Of a stretch of DNA of 64,000 nucleotides, positions 1 through 14,900 are shown piece after piece. How positions within the stretch are numbered: position 1 is the stretch's first letter; each line of letters begins with the position of its first letter. This stretch comes from Gorsachius magnificus (Eukaryota > Chordata > Aves > Pelecaniformes > Ardeidae), in NCBI GenBank assembly GCA_034008185.1, contig CM067081.1, positions 67,942,054 through 68,006,053 on the forward strand, given 5' to 3'. Made by a program: the position numbers and the translations under genes. The notes under the pieces were generated by a model. It worked only from the letters and a program-made list of their open reading frames with translations, did no database searches and had not been told where the DNA came from.

Positions 1-2809
1 GTAGCTGTGTTTCTACAACCTTCCACCCTGATACATAGCAACAATAATGGACAGACAATTCTATTTTACTGTGCTACTGCGCACATCAATATCCTACTGT
101 GCACAAGCATGTTTTTATATATTTGTATGTTTCTGCTGGTGCAAATGAAGTTCTTGAAGATACTAATGATGTATAGCAACAACATTGGATCCCTTATTTG
201 CAAGGTGAATTCTAAATCTCTGCTTTCCAGAGTCCTGTTTATACATTTCAGACTCAGTTTTTTCTTACTAATGCTTAATAACCATACCAAATGTTTCTCT
301 GTTTCAAAAGATACTCACTCTGATAAGCCTAAGCTGAAAATGTTAGAAAAATATTACATTGTGTACCGGGAAAAGATTGTGTTGCCAAAGCAGATGAAAC
401 AGATGGCGTTGATGTACAAGCTAAAGGAAACAAGAAAGGAATAACTCTTTGTATTTCCAGTTCTGTTTCATGATGGTTATATGCCTAACCATAAGGTTCT
501 AAGTTACTGCAGAAAAAAAAAATCCAACTATACGATGAAGCTGTTTGCTGTGCACTGAGACAGAGAAGTGCCACAATAATGTAGTGGCTGGGACACTTGT
601 CTGAGTCCCAGTCTTTTATCTATGGGAAGTGTTAGATGGATAAAACACTGAAAAAGTTGTTTAGACTAGGAACTGAAACACAATTTCTCAATCTTGGATA
701 ATAGTAACTGGGCTGAAAAATAATGTTCCCTCAAGATGCCTATTTTTGTCTTGTGAATCTTCAGCGCTTCAAGTGTATAATCATATCAATCTCTAATATG
801 AGGCCTCATTTAATTTAAACATCAAAGAACACGAAACATGAGAATAGCCCTGTTAACATGACAGAGAAGGAAGTTTATGTTGGCCTGGAGGGCACCAGTT
901 ATCTAAGAGACTTCTTCACTATTCCAGCTGTTAGGCAGCACAGAGACATTTCTTCCAGCACAGCTATAGATTGCCACAATAAAATTTCCTCCTTTACATA
1001 CACTTGTAGGCCTTTTTTAATGATTTTTTTAACTGTATGTAATTATGAAAAGTGTTATATTCCTTTTTTTTTTTTTTTTTTTTTTTGCTTTGAAACCGAT
1101 GAGAAGGAAGCTGGCGCACACACACAGCAACCCTTGACATACCTTGTGCTGCATATGCAGACTGGAGGTTTGCAAATCTGATCAGAGAGGGCTCTGTAGG
1201 GTTTGCAGAACCCCATGACAAAACACAAGCCACGTGACACCATGCTCGTTTGGTCAAGCTGCCTAGAGGTTGCTCTCAAGCAGTCTGTAGCTGTGTGGCA
1301 CCTCTAGGCTGTGGCGGGTGAGGGAGCGTGCCATGCCTGTAGCACCTTTCAGCACTGCTTTGTGTCAGCTGCATAGCCCTAGCAGGCATTTTTGCGGTTG
1401 CCTGCTTACAGTTCACTCAATGCTATTACCATCCTAGAATACCAAAATATAGTGAGTATATATGGATGAAGTAGCTCTTCCTTAGAATTAGAAGGTTTGT
1501 CCTCTGCATGAAACACTTCATAGCTGGTAGTTGCAAAACATCTAAATGAAAAAAGCCCTCTATTTTTTTTCTTAAACATTTCTCCTGTCTACAATTTCAA
1601 ACATGAATTTGGTGGGTTTACAAAATCATTGGTAAGTTCTTGACAGCATTGCTCTTTATGGTCACCTTCTAAGACCCAAAGTGGAATCCATCAAATGATG
1701 CACGTTTGAAAAAGAAAAAAATACTTGGTTTGTAGTAACTGTGTTGCGTTGAGCTACCACATGTGTAGATCTTGTGATCCAACCCCTATTTTTGCTCTTT
1801 CTCTCTCATTGTGAAATCCAATTCCGAAATAGCTGTTGGATTGAAATATGGTTGCAACTGTGTGTGTTTATTGCCTCCTGCTGCTGGTGGTGAGTTTGTC
1901 GGCCATGTGTGGCAACAGTATTATGAACATAGGTATTTTAAAGTTATGGGCTTGTGTTCAGATATGTTCCAAAACCTGGTGTAACACATAGCCATCATTG
2001 AAGGCAGTTTAAGGCAAACTGTTTTAGAGCACAGTTGCAGGAGTTTAAAGCGTGTACATGCCATGACTCACAATGGATGGGAGGTAATTCATTGAATTAC
2101 CTCAGTCTCATTGTGGTTGGTGGTGTGCCAACCCTGAGGTCTTTGTCAGGCACATTAAACGTTTATCCTTGGAGTGGGATTTATGCCAATAAATTCTTGA
2201 AGAATCAAAATTATTTTCGTTAAGTACCTGTTCGTTCTTTTGCTAGAAATGCTTTGGATTTTCACAGTAATTCTTCTTCACAACTAGACATTGCATATAT
2301 GTTCATACACATGTATGTCAGATGGAGTTTATTTGTTTTGTGTATAATTCAGTGGATTATCTTGCCAATTATTAGGTTATTTAATCTTTCTTAAAGGCGG
2401 AACTCTCTTTAAATACAATGACAACTTAGCAACAGCCCTTTCAGTCGGAGCTTTTACTTACCTTCTCCTGTTTCAGCAACAGAAGACTTAGCATGCCCAA
2501 GAAGTTCCCCAAAAGCACTGCTGTTTATTCATATCTCTTAAATCATGAAATATAGACTTAAAGCTTTGATGCTGGACAATGTAGGTATATGCTCTGCAAT
2601 TTAGGGAGACAAACTAGAAATACTTGTCTCAGAATAAATTTCACAGTTGTATCCAAGAACTCAGTTGTTCAGTTACTTTTTGTCATATATATAATTAGAT
2701 ATGTGTATGTAAAGACAGAGAACTGCAGTGTGATCCTTCTAGTTCTTTTTTTTTTCTAGTCCTGAACAGAATAGTAAATAACAGAAAATGAAATTGTTTC
2801 TTGTTGCAG
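1..2809 (+). other. UPF3A intron upstream of the first visible exon
   Basis: No coding exon could be recognised. I looked for the first half of the RRM-like domain and the N-terminus and found no matching frame. The stretch is AT-rich and unique-looking. The one obvious feature is a run of 23 T at 1064-1086. Confidence 0.75.
1064..1086. repeat. Poly(T) tract, 23 nt
   Basis: An uninterrupted T run in UPF3A intronic sequence. It could be the poly(A) end of a minus-strand retroposed sequence, but I see no flanking duplication to support that. Confidence 0.9.
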
Positions 2810-2916
2810 CCTTTATCCTCATCTCTACTCAAGAGCATACATTAACTTTAGAAATCCTGAGGACATCCTTCTTTTTAGAGATCGCTTTGATGGCTATGTC
2901 TTCATTGATAATAAAG
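2810..2916 (+). CDS. UPF3A: UPF3A exon: second half of RRM-like UPF2-binding domain
   Basis: The acceptor is ttgttgcag (2801-2809). The first base completes a split codon, then the frame reads [18 protein letters not shown] followed by the RNP1-like end of the domain ([12 protein letters not shown]). It ends with one base of the next glycine codon before gttgga, a weak 5' splice site. The preceding exons, with the initiator methionine and first beta strands, were not found in 1-2809. Confidence 0.95.
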
Positions 2917-5900
2917 GTTGGACTGTTTGTAAGATATTAAGTGTGTATGTATACATATACCATTTTAGAACATTAATTTATTTCCTTTACGCTAATTATG
3001 CCAGTCTTTTTCTCAGTATATAGTTAATTACATAAAAATATCTTAAAATCTAGCACTTAAAAGATAGTGAAGTGCAAAATATGTTTGTCCATGCAGTCTT
3101 GCTTGTCTATATGGTATGCATGCTTTATCTGCATTCTTGTGCCTTAAGCAATACACTGTCAAGATCTTATTAAGATAATTATCTTATGTAGGCTTCACAA
3201 TTCATCACAACAGTAACCAAACACATTGCAAGCATGAATCGTTACATGTGTTTCTGTGAGATAAAGTTCTGCCACTTATTCCCATTTTGAAAAAGCAAGG
3301 CAAAAACTTTTACTTCATCATTTTGGTTGCCCACTTTGACATATGTACAGCTTGACTTTTTAGAGCATTTGCAGACGTTATGAGTTGAGTTGCAAGAACA
3401 AGAGTGACAAAATTGAATTGCCATCTTTGAAATGTTCAGTCTGCAAAAGTTTGCCCAACAGTAAAGAAAAGCTCTGTAATGTAGGTGTAGATAAATCCAG
3501 GTCTCCTACAGTAGCATGAAACTGCCATAGTCAAGAAATGATGCTTTCCCTTTAGCAGTTCTTTGCCTCATTCACTCACACCTTCTGTAAAAAATTGCAT
3601 GGGTTGTATAAAGCAGGTACAGATTTGTGGGTTTCTTGACTAGATATTGTCTAATCTGTACACTCAATGTTGTGTAGGTCCTGCGAAAAGTAGTCCTGTC
3701 CACTCTTACTGGAGAGTTGGTCTCTAAAAGTGTTTGTCTGTCAAACTTAACAAATTCCTCTTCAGCATTTCCTACCTGAGGTATTTTATAGGCTTCTAAC
3801 TTAATCAGATTTAGATGGATTTTCCTAGAGATGGAGAACAACACATTCCTTGCAGTGTGTCATTCTCAGATTTTGAATTCTGGGTGTTTTAAATGAAAAA
3901 CTAGAAAGAAATTACAATTCTGCCAAGACTTCCCTTTGTCTAAATTAAGTACATTCTTCAGTGTTGCAAAACTGAGCTTGGACACAGCTGGCCAGTTTGG
4001 CATGACTGTTTGTGCAAATAAAGAGCACAAGTTTTGATCGAAGGTGCCCTCTGGTTAGGCTTGTGGCAACATTACATTTATAAGGCTAAAATTAAAACAA
4101 GGATTACCAGGTTCAATAAGGTTAACAAATGGCCTAGCAGATTTAAGCCAAGTTTTCAGTGAACTTGAGCAAAGTGTAATCTTGAACCTGCTGCAAGTGG
4201 AAACCAGGCAAAATTCAAAAGCTACACACAGTTCTGACTCCAGTCCAAAGAAGAATCCAGTACTCAAAGCAGAATTCAAAACAAAGAATCCATGCCAGTA
4301 AACACAGGCAAGAAATTGTGCAGTCCATCATAAAAAGAAAAAAAGAAGCTTCACACAATTCTACATGCTGAGTTTTACAGTTTTGATTCTGAAAGAAGGT
4401 GGTATGTTTTATTATAGCCTATTACCCAGCATTTATTTTTTAAGCTTTTTGGCAACAAAACCCAATTGTTTCAGATTCATTTCCCAGTAGAACTTATCAC
4501 TGGTTAGGCTGAGATTTTATGTATTTTTTTCTAATCAGTGAATATCTGTGAAGAATTAAAAGGGAATTATAAATGATGATGCAGGAATTCTATTGTGCAA
4601 CAGTGGTCATCTTCATTTTGTCAGTCTTTACTAGCATGTCCAAAAGATATTTAACGTTTATGTATATAATTAAAATATAAATTTATTTTGGTTTGAATCT
4701 ACAATACTGCTACATGTAATTTTTCATGTCAAGTTTAGGGTGGGACTGTAGAAACATTTACCTTTGATTCCAAGTAAGACTGCCCAACACAAGTTTCAAG
4801 AGTTTTGAAAATCGTACTTGAATATAAGGAATGTTTCTCCCCCCTCAAAAAATTAAGCATTAATCTCTCTTAAGGTTTGGAGTATCCTGCAGTGGTTGAA
4901 TTTGCTCCATTCCAGAAGATTTCAAAAAAGAAGCTGAAGAAGAAAGATGCCAAAGCTGGGAGCATTGAAGACGGTAAACATATTTTCTTGGTGACACAGT
5001 GGAAAATAGATTCCATTTCTGTCATGCATTGCAAAGTATTAACATAATTCAAAAATTTTTCTTCACAGATCCAGAATATAGGAAATTTTTAGAGAGTTAT
5101 TGTGCTGATGAAGAAAAAATCTACGCCAATCCTGAGATTCTTTTGGGAGAGATTGAGGCCAAAACAAGGGAACTCATTGGTCTGTTTTCTTGATTTTTCT
5201 TATTACTGAGAACATTTAATAGCTTATTTTTATATCTTTATGATTTTACATGCAAGAGCTGACCTGTTCAGTCTTAACAGAGATTGAGATTATCAAAGTT
5301 AAATTTTTGTTATCCAGCCAAGTAATAACAAGAAACGCTCCACCTGTTCTTTTAAGTCTCTATGCATGGGATCACTTGACTTCACTGGAAGTTTTTGCAT
5401 GCACAGTGGCTTCAGAAACAGGTCCTTCTGAATACGTACAGATGTATTAAAAGGTGGGAGATTTATTTTTAAAAGATAAAATAGCTGAATACTTCACCAT
5501 TGATCCCTGATATTAGATGCTTTTCTTGAGAAACGTGAAATGATCTCTCTTTGTTCTCGCAGTCAAGATTCTGGCAAAAGCTTTGAAAGTAAGGCAACAC
5601 CTTGTTTGAGCATGCAGCATGACTTTCACAGTTTTGGGGGGAATCTTTAGTAGATCAACACTGAAATCTTCAATGCCAGTATGCAGCTTTCAGAATGACA
5701 TGGAATGTTCATGTGCAGTATCTCCAAGTGACAACATGCAGAACACTTACTCTTTCCTTAGGTGTGACAACAGAGTAGGAAAAAAAATCAACCTTTGCTA
5801 TTATTTCTTTGCAGTGTAAAAGTAACCACCCCTTTTTATTAGAATCACAGAATCATTTAGGTTGGAAAAGGCCTTTAAGATCATCCAGTCCAACCGTTAG

Positions 5901-8900
5901 CCTAACCCTGCCATGCCACCACTAAACCATGTCCCTAAGCACCTCGTCTGTCCAGCTTTTAAATACCTCCAGGGATGGGGACTTGGCCACTTCTCTGGGT
6001 AGCCCGTTCCAGTGCTTGACAACCCTTTTGGTGAAGAAGTCTTTCCTAATACCCAATCTAAACCTCCCTTGGTGCAACTTGAGACTATTTCCTCTCATCC
6101 TATCGCTGCTATTTGTCTGTTTGTCCCTGCCTGTGAAAAGCATTTCTGTAGTGGCATTAACTATTCTTCATATGCATAAATTAGTAGTTGGCTGGAGAGA
6201 TTTGGAATTTAAACAGTATAGAGAAAATAGAAATGTTAGAAGTAAGGACAGTTAGATAATTCTGTTATCAATAAAACTTGTTGCTTTCCTAGATAGGGAA
6301 GTTTCCCAACAGTTTTTATTTACTCCAAATCTTCCCTAGTATTTGACAGCAGAGTAAAAGCAGTCAACATTTTCTAAGAAGTTTACAATTTACAAAATGT
6401 GTACAATTCTAAGAAAGATTTATTAACTTCAAACTATTCTATCCATTAAAATGATTGGTCTTGAGAATTGCAGATTTCTGAGTTACAATATTGGCTGAAG
6501 GCAGCTTTACATTAGGAGTTTTAATGTTTTGTTTCTGTTAAATCACAGGAAATCAAATCAGTTGCTTTATTTTTTCTGCTGTTCAAAACTGTGACCATTG
6601 CTATCAATATAAAACCAAAGATTACCTCAGTGGATAGCATGTTTATAGCAAAATTATGTAAATGAATTTAGTTGCATGTCCAGTTTCAAAGGTGTTACTC
6701 CCACTGAAGTCAATGAAAGACCCGCCCAGGACTTTGTTGGCAGAATTGGGCTTTACATTCTCAGCATTTCTCCAGGTAGTGTTACTGCAAACCAACATGT
6801 TTTGTGCATCACGTCAGATGCATTAGCTCATCAATTTCAGTGTGGCAGAGATAGAAAACAGATTTTCTCTATAACAAGATGAAGGTAAGCTCATTATTCT
6901 GGCTTGTGTGTAGGGAGCAAGAGAAAATATAAAAGTTATTGCTGACACAGGTCTTCATGCCTGTAAGTAAGATGGGTAAGATTCAGGTTTGATAAACATT
7001 TTTTTTCCCCTCCTCTTTTGATAGTACTCATCACCCTGCCTCTCTCCCCTGAACTTCAAGTTATAATTTCTGATGAAACCTCTTGTGTTACAGTCTTAGT
7101 CATGACGAGGGTCAAGTTCTGGACTGCCAGTGCACCTTACCTTTTCCCCAGGCCCTCCAGTAACAATTTGTGATCACTTTTAGCATGTAAAAGTGCCCAG
7201 AAGTGGACACTGCTCAGACAGGGGAACTTAATGGGAGCAGAAAGGAGAGGCAGAGCTGCAGATCTGAGAGGCTGGTGGGAAGGGGCATGCTGGGGACCTA
7301 AAATTTGTCAAAAATTACATGTGGGAGAGAGGGGGGTGGGTAGCATGGGGAATCTAGGGATAGAGGGAGGCGGATCTCAAATCAATCTTTTTTTTGGTTG
7401 TTGCTTTTCAGCAGTGATAGTTGCTAAAAATAAATACTGAATCCTATCAAGCCTTCCTATTCATAACTGCATAACAAGGTTTTATCATTAACCAATGGGT
7501 TGCCCCCAGGATATGCATGCTTTCAAGACAAAAACAGTCAAATGTTTTTGGGATATAAATTGTGTCTAGATTTTGGCTATGCCATTTCAAATTTGATGAA
7601 AACTTTTATTTCTTCCTTTTTTTTTCTTCCAAATCCTGTCATGCATTCCGATAGTGACATTTTCTCCTGGTTTGAGGAAGAGTCCTATAAATAACTGTAG
7701 AGCAATTTCTAGTAGCAAACATTTTCTATAACTCCATCCTGGGACATCGAAGACTGATAAAATTTGTTATAACTACTCACAGCTATAAGTACATGAATTC
7801 AAGTTTGAATTCAATACTGACAGTCATGAATGCTATACGTAATACAGAATTTGATGATGTTCTCCCAAGTTTTTGTAGAATTTGGGATGGTTCAGGCAGG
7901 TGGCTTAGGCTAGATGTGACAGCTCTGTAACATAAGAATGGCTGTGATCCAGTAGATGAGGCATTTTATTTGTTATTTGGGAAGCCAGGGTTTTATTGAG
8001 TCTTTGCTGTGTAACGTGGGACAAACCACTTATCTCTTACTCATCCTATTTTCCCACGGAGAGGTGAATGCTAAATGGTAGTTAAATGGAGATGTTATAT
8101 GAGAATGAAAATGGTTCCTTCATGATGTACTTTGAAATCTGGGATTGAAAAGTGCTATGTGAGATTACAGTAATGTGGGCTGTATATGAACAGCAGTATA
8201 GCTGGGTTTCATTTCAATGTACAAAATTAAAATGTAGGAATAGGTTCTGAAGAGATTTCTTTCCTTTTTGGTAAATAACCGTTTAATGAGCAAGAGAGAA
8301 AAGCCATTCTCTGAACTGAAAAGATATGATTTTTGATTAAACATGAAATAAACATGCAACATATCTCTGTTGCTTCTAACCCTAACAGAAAAAAAAACCC
8401 AAAGTGTTTCTAAGTTGGAATGATGGGAATGCCTTCAAAAATATATAAAATATGTAGGTTTATTAATTACTTAGCTCCCTTGCACATAAAGCTAGAAAAA
8501 AGGGGTTAGTACTGAAGTAAAGAAATGAGTACGTATTTTAGGAGTTGAACACTATATCACAAATTTTTTGTGTTTTAGCTAGAAGAACAACACCTCTTTT
8601 GGAATATATTAAAAATAGAAAATTAGAAAAGCAGGTACGTTCAGACTTTTGCCTGAAGTTCAACATTTATGTTTCACATGGTTTTCCGCTGGACAGCTTA
8701 CAATTAATCATTTTGACCTCTTCAGAGAATACGAGAAGAGAAAAGAGAAGAACGAAGGCGGAGAGAGTTGGAGAAGAAACGTCTGCGGGAAAGAACAGAG
8801 AAGAAGAAAGACGTAAAAGAAAAGAAGTGGAGAAGCAAAAGAAGATTTCTGAAAAAGAAATAAGGATCAAGGTACCTTAATGAACAACAAAAAAAAAATT

Positions 8901-11900
8901 TGTTGAAGTTATCCAGAAGTTCCTTTGGTTTCTCAGTTTGTGTACTGTTTACGCTGTGTGTCACAGCGCCGTGTGGAGATACCAAACCAGTTTTGACTGG
9001 CAGGGGATATAATGTAGGGCTTTGACTAAGTAGTGTTGTTGAAAAGTGTGACTAATTACCTTAGGTACAATGATGTGCTAATACAGTTATGGCAGGTAAC
9101 TCAGGTATCTTTATCACAACACTGCCACATTCTATGCTGACATAACCTGACAGAACCAAATTGTTCCGTGCTAACATGTTGGAATATTATTGCAAATAGG
9201 ACTTTAACACTGTCTGTCATGTAAATCTTCATGTAGCCTATGTGCTGAGATTTTTGTGTGTTTATGCTCAGAACTGATTTATTTTGATAGTATGCTTTAA
9301 CCAAGTTATAAGAAAGTCTCGCTAATTTCAGGCTGTGCTGCCTTATAACAGTCTGAATAGATGTGCTTTTAATGACATCACTTAGGTGGGTGTATTTTGT
9401 GCTATTATGTCTGGGCATTTAAGACCTTATTTGTGTAAGATGACATAGATAATAACTATTCATCTGAGATAAATTTTGTGGTATTGGAAAGGTTTGATAG
9501 GCTGTTTTGAAGAGAAAAATTGGTATAAGAGTCTGTAGCATAACAGAAGGGCACACAGACTCACTCCAGATCTTGGGGTGGGGAGAAGGCACAGAGCTGT
9601 GTACTTCTTTCCTCTTCTTCCTGGACAACAGTTGCCAGCACCTGGACATAAAAAATAGTGAGTTCTGAAGCCAAATTACAGATTTTTCATATTTAGGCAT
9701 AAAGAAAAACATTCTGGAACTTCTGAAGAAAAGGGAATTACTCTTTAAAATGTATTACCCAAACCTGGTTGTCCAAAAGACCCCAGTATTTATGACATAT
9801 CTGTGGCAATGTGACCTTGAAAGCTAGTTCTGTCTCCTAAAGAAAAGGAAAATACTACCTGAGAGGAACATTACAGAAGTTTCAAATATTGGAGAAGAAT
9901 AACCTGTGCTCATTTCAGAAAAACTGGTGGAATGAAAAGACTGATGAGGTGTTCTGCTTATTCTTGAAATGTTAGAGAAATAGTTTGAGACAATTCATCC
10001 TTCTATACAGATTATTCCTGTAATGCTAGACACTGCTCAAGCTCTGTGCGAGTTATTTGTTGTGAAAGGAACGGACTTCTTGGAAATCTTAATCTCCAAG
10101 CTGAAAATGCAATGTGATCTTTTCTGCTAACATCATAATTTTTTACTCAGTCTTTTTCTGTCAGTGTGTATTCATACTAAGTACCTACTTCTGTATGCCG
10201 GTCCCTCCCAAGTAGTTCATGTGTAACACATTTTATATATAAGATTTCATGGAGTGAAGTATTAATCTTGCTCCTTTTGTCTTAGAGGTTCTGCTTTTTA
10301 TTTTATTGGCAATAACATTGAAATCGTAGACCATAATAACATCTTTGTATATAAAACTTAGAAGAGTAGGTAAGTGCTTTCTCCAGTATTCTCAGCATAT
10401 TTAAAAGTGTGCAGCTGAATGCCTGTTAGTGATGGTCACTCCTTAACAAAAGTAAACCGCCCTCTTTAAATAACTTTGTAAATTTAATACTTCATAAAAT
10501 ACATTCCTACCATTTAAATATCTTCAATCTTAATAGATTTTTGATATATTTAATGCATTGTTAAAATGTTATTACAATAAAGGAGAATAATTTTACATCA
10601 TAATACAAACAAATATTTCTTAGCTTCTTAAGAAGCCTGAAAAAGGAGATGAGCTGGCCAGTGAAAAGCACAAAGAAAAAGGTGAAGAAGCTGACATTGA
10701 AGAAAACAAATGGGATAAATCACCTGGATCTGGGAGTATAAAATCCAAATCATTGGAAGGTTCACTAAAAGAACTTAAGGAAAAGTAAGTAATATTTATC
10801 GTTTAGGCTCCAAATTAGATCCTAAACGTTTTCATTTGAAGGCTTAAACATGATGTAAGTGGTGCGTTGGCTGGGTGTTTTGTCAGCAAGAGACTGATTT
10901 CATTCTGTGTGCGAACAAATCTCTCGCTGTCCTTTTTGTAAAACGTGTTTAGTAACAGCTTACTGACCTGATGGCAGTTCTAGTGGATGCATTTTGTTAT
11001 TTGTGAAATGTTTTGAAATCCCAGATTGGAAGGATTTCTGCGTGAAAAGTTATTCAGGGTTTCATTGTTACTTCACCTGCTCCCTGTCAAAAGCTCAGGT
11101 AAGGCAGTCCTTCCATTACTGATGTCAAAAACTAAATTGCCTCAGATGCCTTACTCTTCCATCACACTTTCTTCATTTCTGCTGCAATGAACAGATAAAC
11201 GTGTCTGATAAATGGGACAATGGCAGAATAGTTAAGGTGTGAATGACAGCCTTATGATGCAGGTGCAAAAGGCTGCCTCTGTCTCCCGCTGCCTTTTGTG
11301 TTGCATATGGAATAGTAGGAACAAGAGGTATAGCCCAGTTCTATAACTACTGTGGCCTGGAAATGTCTTACAAATATTTTCAGTGCCTGGTTCTCTCTCT
11401 TGTCCTTTGCCACATGTCCCATCGCAAGCAGGATGCACCCATAAGATATGTAAGATACATAACTAAGAATAATATGCTACTGAAGTAAAGAATACTTTGT
11501 TCTTCAGTAGAGTTTTTCAGCCATGCTCTCAAAAGTACTTCGCAAAATGAAAGAGCTGAATCTGAGATTTCATGTATGTGTGCAACATGTACATAAGGAC
11601 AAGGTTCAGCATTTAAATAATTTACCTAAGGTATTATATACACCATATTAGAGGAAGTTTGGGATTGTGCTCCAGGAGCCTTGCAGGCTACCTGCCTATT
11701 CTGAGTAGTTTAAATTTTACCTTTGTCCACTTAGGTTCTTGATTTTTATGAAAAGTGCGTAGGAGCTGCAAATCTTCTCCTAATGGCAAATAGAAAGATA
11801 AAGAAACTTTGAACACTGGAAAATAAAACCACTGAATTTGCTAATTGAAGAAATGGTTCACCTATAATATCCTACATGCATTAGTCATTTTTTTTTGTCT

Positions 11901-14900
11901 CTGACTAAGGACTTCAAACATGGGCTCAGTGTTTCAGTATGTTGAGTATGTCCTGAAAGATGCTGACAACTTCCATTTCCTATTCTCTGATGGAAATTGA
12001 AAATATTCAGCAACTCTTTTCATTGATGTTCTTTAACAAAGGAAGCAGAACAGGTTCAACAGAAACACTTGCAGGGGCAAATCAGTTGTTGCTAATAAGG
12101 CTTTTTATTTATTAAGCTCTTGGTGGGGCCATAGAACATTTTTAGTATTGATCCTGTAAGTTTAATAAGACATTAATGTAGATTTTCCACGTGTAAAACA
12201 GAATCCTTTTGGCTGTGCAGGTGCAGTAAGCATTACCTTGTCTTTCCAAGTGCTCATTTCATCTTGATTTTTTAGTGGGTGGGATTAGGTAGCAGGCTAT
12301 GAGCTATTTCAGCTGTATTGAGAATTAAAGCTTTAACTACTTCATCACTAACTCAGAAATCAGTAATAAACTGTAACTTCCAACTCTACATGCAGGAGAC
12401 TGAATTGCCTGTTTGAAACCATGTTTAAAGGCTCAGTAGCAATAGCTTTCTACCACAAGTTAAAACCTCAGTAAGTGCGTGAGTGTACATGGTCACATAT
12501 GCATTTGAAACTAGACCAAACAGAAGTATGCTTCCATTCCCTTTACTTCCATTCATTTGTGCTTTCTCATTCTCTGGCTGTGTAACTTTCTCTTCCACCT
12601 ATACTTTGTAATTGCATGCCCTGCTGTTTCCACTCTTGCCTGCCTGTTCACCATGGCTGAATTTTAGAAAGCTACTTTAACCACTCTTGAACCAGAGTTT
12701 GTATTCCTGTCACCTGCCTACCTCCAGGCACATCCATTCCTTCCTTGCCCACAGTAACAGGCAGGGGAAGACACAGGTACTGGGCAATGCTACAGCAATA
12801 AATCCAGGTGTGTCTCCCTCGATTTTTGGAAGGTCATGCTCTGAGCCTTGCTAGGACTTGGGAGTAGTGTCTAGAACAGCATATTAAATGTGAAATAAAC
12901 CAACTTATACCCACATACCCCTTGAGAGCTAGCATAATAATTTATATGCACATATGTATGCTACAGGTACAGTATCTCTGTAATTGTGGTTGATTCAGGT
13001 GTCTGTGACAGCTGGGACGTTGCTTCCACTTGGTGAATGTGTTATGCTGGCACAAACAGAATCTCACCAAATGCTGAATAACTTACCTGTCATTCAAGTT
13101 TCATTCCTGACCTGCAGCTCTTCCTGAGATGGGGGCCCTGCCTTGGCAGCCCCACCAATGCCCAAATTCATGGCAGAGGCTGACAATTTTCACAGTTCTG
13201 TTATTTAAAAAGAAAGTTATATAGAAAGATACACTGTTACTGATACTACACCATTCTAAATGAGAAGCATGTCACTATTTGATCACTACACCGTTAGAAA
13301 ATCTCCATCCTCTCTGATTCTGTCTGCTGATTCTCAAAATGTGAGTGGACTGTCAAAAGCAACTTTCCTGTTTCTATTTTAAGCATTTATACGTATGTAA
13401 TATATAAAAAGAAACTGCCTGTATTTGCTCCTTTTAAGGTTCAATCTATTCTGTAATCTTTCTTCATTATTTGCAGTTTGGCTGTATGATAGAAGCACCC
13501 GCTTGCTGAACAGGAACCCTGAAGTGAATAAGAGAGCTGAGAATTGTATCAGACAGGCAGCAAAATGTTGCAAACTAACAGTCTTTATAACATAAACCCA
13601 TTGCAGCATGGCAGAAATTAAGTATTATGTTGTGGTAAGGTAATTAGTCTTTCGCCTAAATAAAATATGCAAAGGTAGGCTAAATTACTTGGAGACATAA
13701 TAAACAAAAGCCTGAATATAAGTATTCATTTTCACAAATGCCTTCTGCAAGTTGCAATGTCAGTGAATGATTTTTGTTAGCGTCATAGAACTTTACAAAT
13801 TGATACACGATACCTGCTCCATTCCTTTGGGTCCTGAATGTTCCCATTCAAGGGAATACTCGTATACATGAGTCACGTCAAGAACAGATCACAAGTGCTA
13901 ATCATGCAGCACATGTTTATGTGAAGAGTATTGGGGAACTATTTATGGGATTGCAGAGAGGTATAGAAGTTGGAGAATGGGCCTTCCACAACAGTTGCAC
14001 ACAAGTCAGATGTTGCTTGCAAAGCTTTGTCTGCTATTTTGAACTGAATGCATAGTCCAGGGCCGGACATACATGCATAAGACATTCAGCAAAATTGCAG
14101 ATAACCCCTTTTTAATGAGAGGAAACCAGCCTTGCCACACAGTTGATCTAAATACTGTTGAAGTCAAAGGAAGGCTTTGTATTGTATCCTTCAGCAGCTT
14201 TTTTTACTATTAATTGCTTGGATTTTCTTTCTTTTTATACATACTCATAGGTCACAAAATGATAGTGACAAAGAGCAAAGAGATTTGGAGAGAAGATTTC
14301 GAGACAAAGAACCTGAAAGACAAAGGTATCGATTGGATGATGGCAGAAAGCATAGAGCTCACTATGAGTTTGACAAGTTTGTGAGAAGGAATGAAGAAGA
14401 GCTGAAGTGGGGGAAAGGATACAACCAAGACAGAGGAAAGAAAGGGAACTACAACTACAGCTTCACTGTGGAGGCAGTAGACAAACTGGGTAAAGAGGAC
14501 AAGTGTGATGACATGGCATCCAAAAAGGAGCGCATAAGAAATAAGGTTCTTTTATTCATTTAGGATAATCTTTCATTAGTTAAATATGCTTCAAGATCAC
14601 AGGTTTTACTTTTGCAAACTCAGCATAAAGATGCTTTTTCAAAAAAAGCAATTCTTTATTTCATTTTCAGTAACACCCAGACTTCTTTTTATTGCTACCA
14701 GAGGACACCAGCAGTTAAAATAAGTTAAGGTCGCAGGTCTCTGCTCATTCATATTTACGATATATAGAAGGCCTTGTGTCTTCCTTTCAACCCCAGCATT
14801 TTTAGAACGCTGTTCTTGGAAGCCTTGTATTTTATGAGTGTATTAAAAATTGTTATACTTATGATCCGTAGTGAAATGTAAAGACTGTGGCATGCTAGTC

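Noticed and set aside
7..444. 145-codon open frame at the left edge with a basic, lysine-rich C-terminal part
   Set aside because: It does not match UPF3A, CDC16 or any protein I recognise, and its first half is hydrophobic intron-like translation. Not supported as an exon.
14177..14563. 128-codon open frame starting with a hydrophobic, signal-like segment
   Set aside because: The hydrophobic start is translation of the intron's pyrimidine tract; only 14251-14545 is exon (UPF3A).
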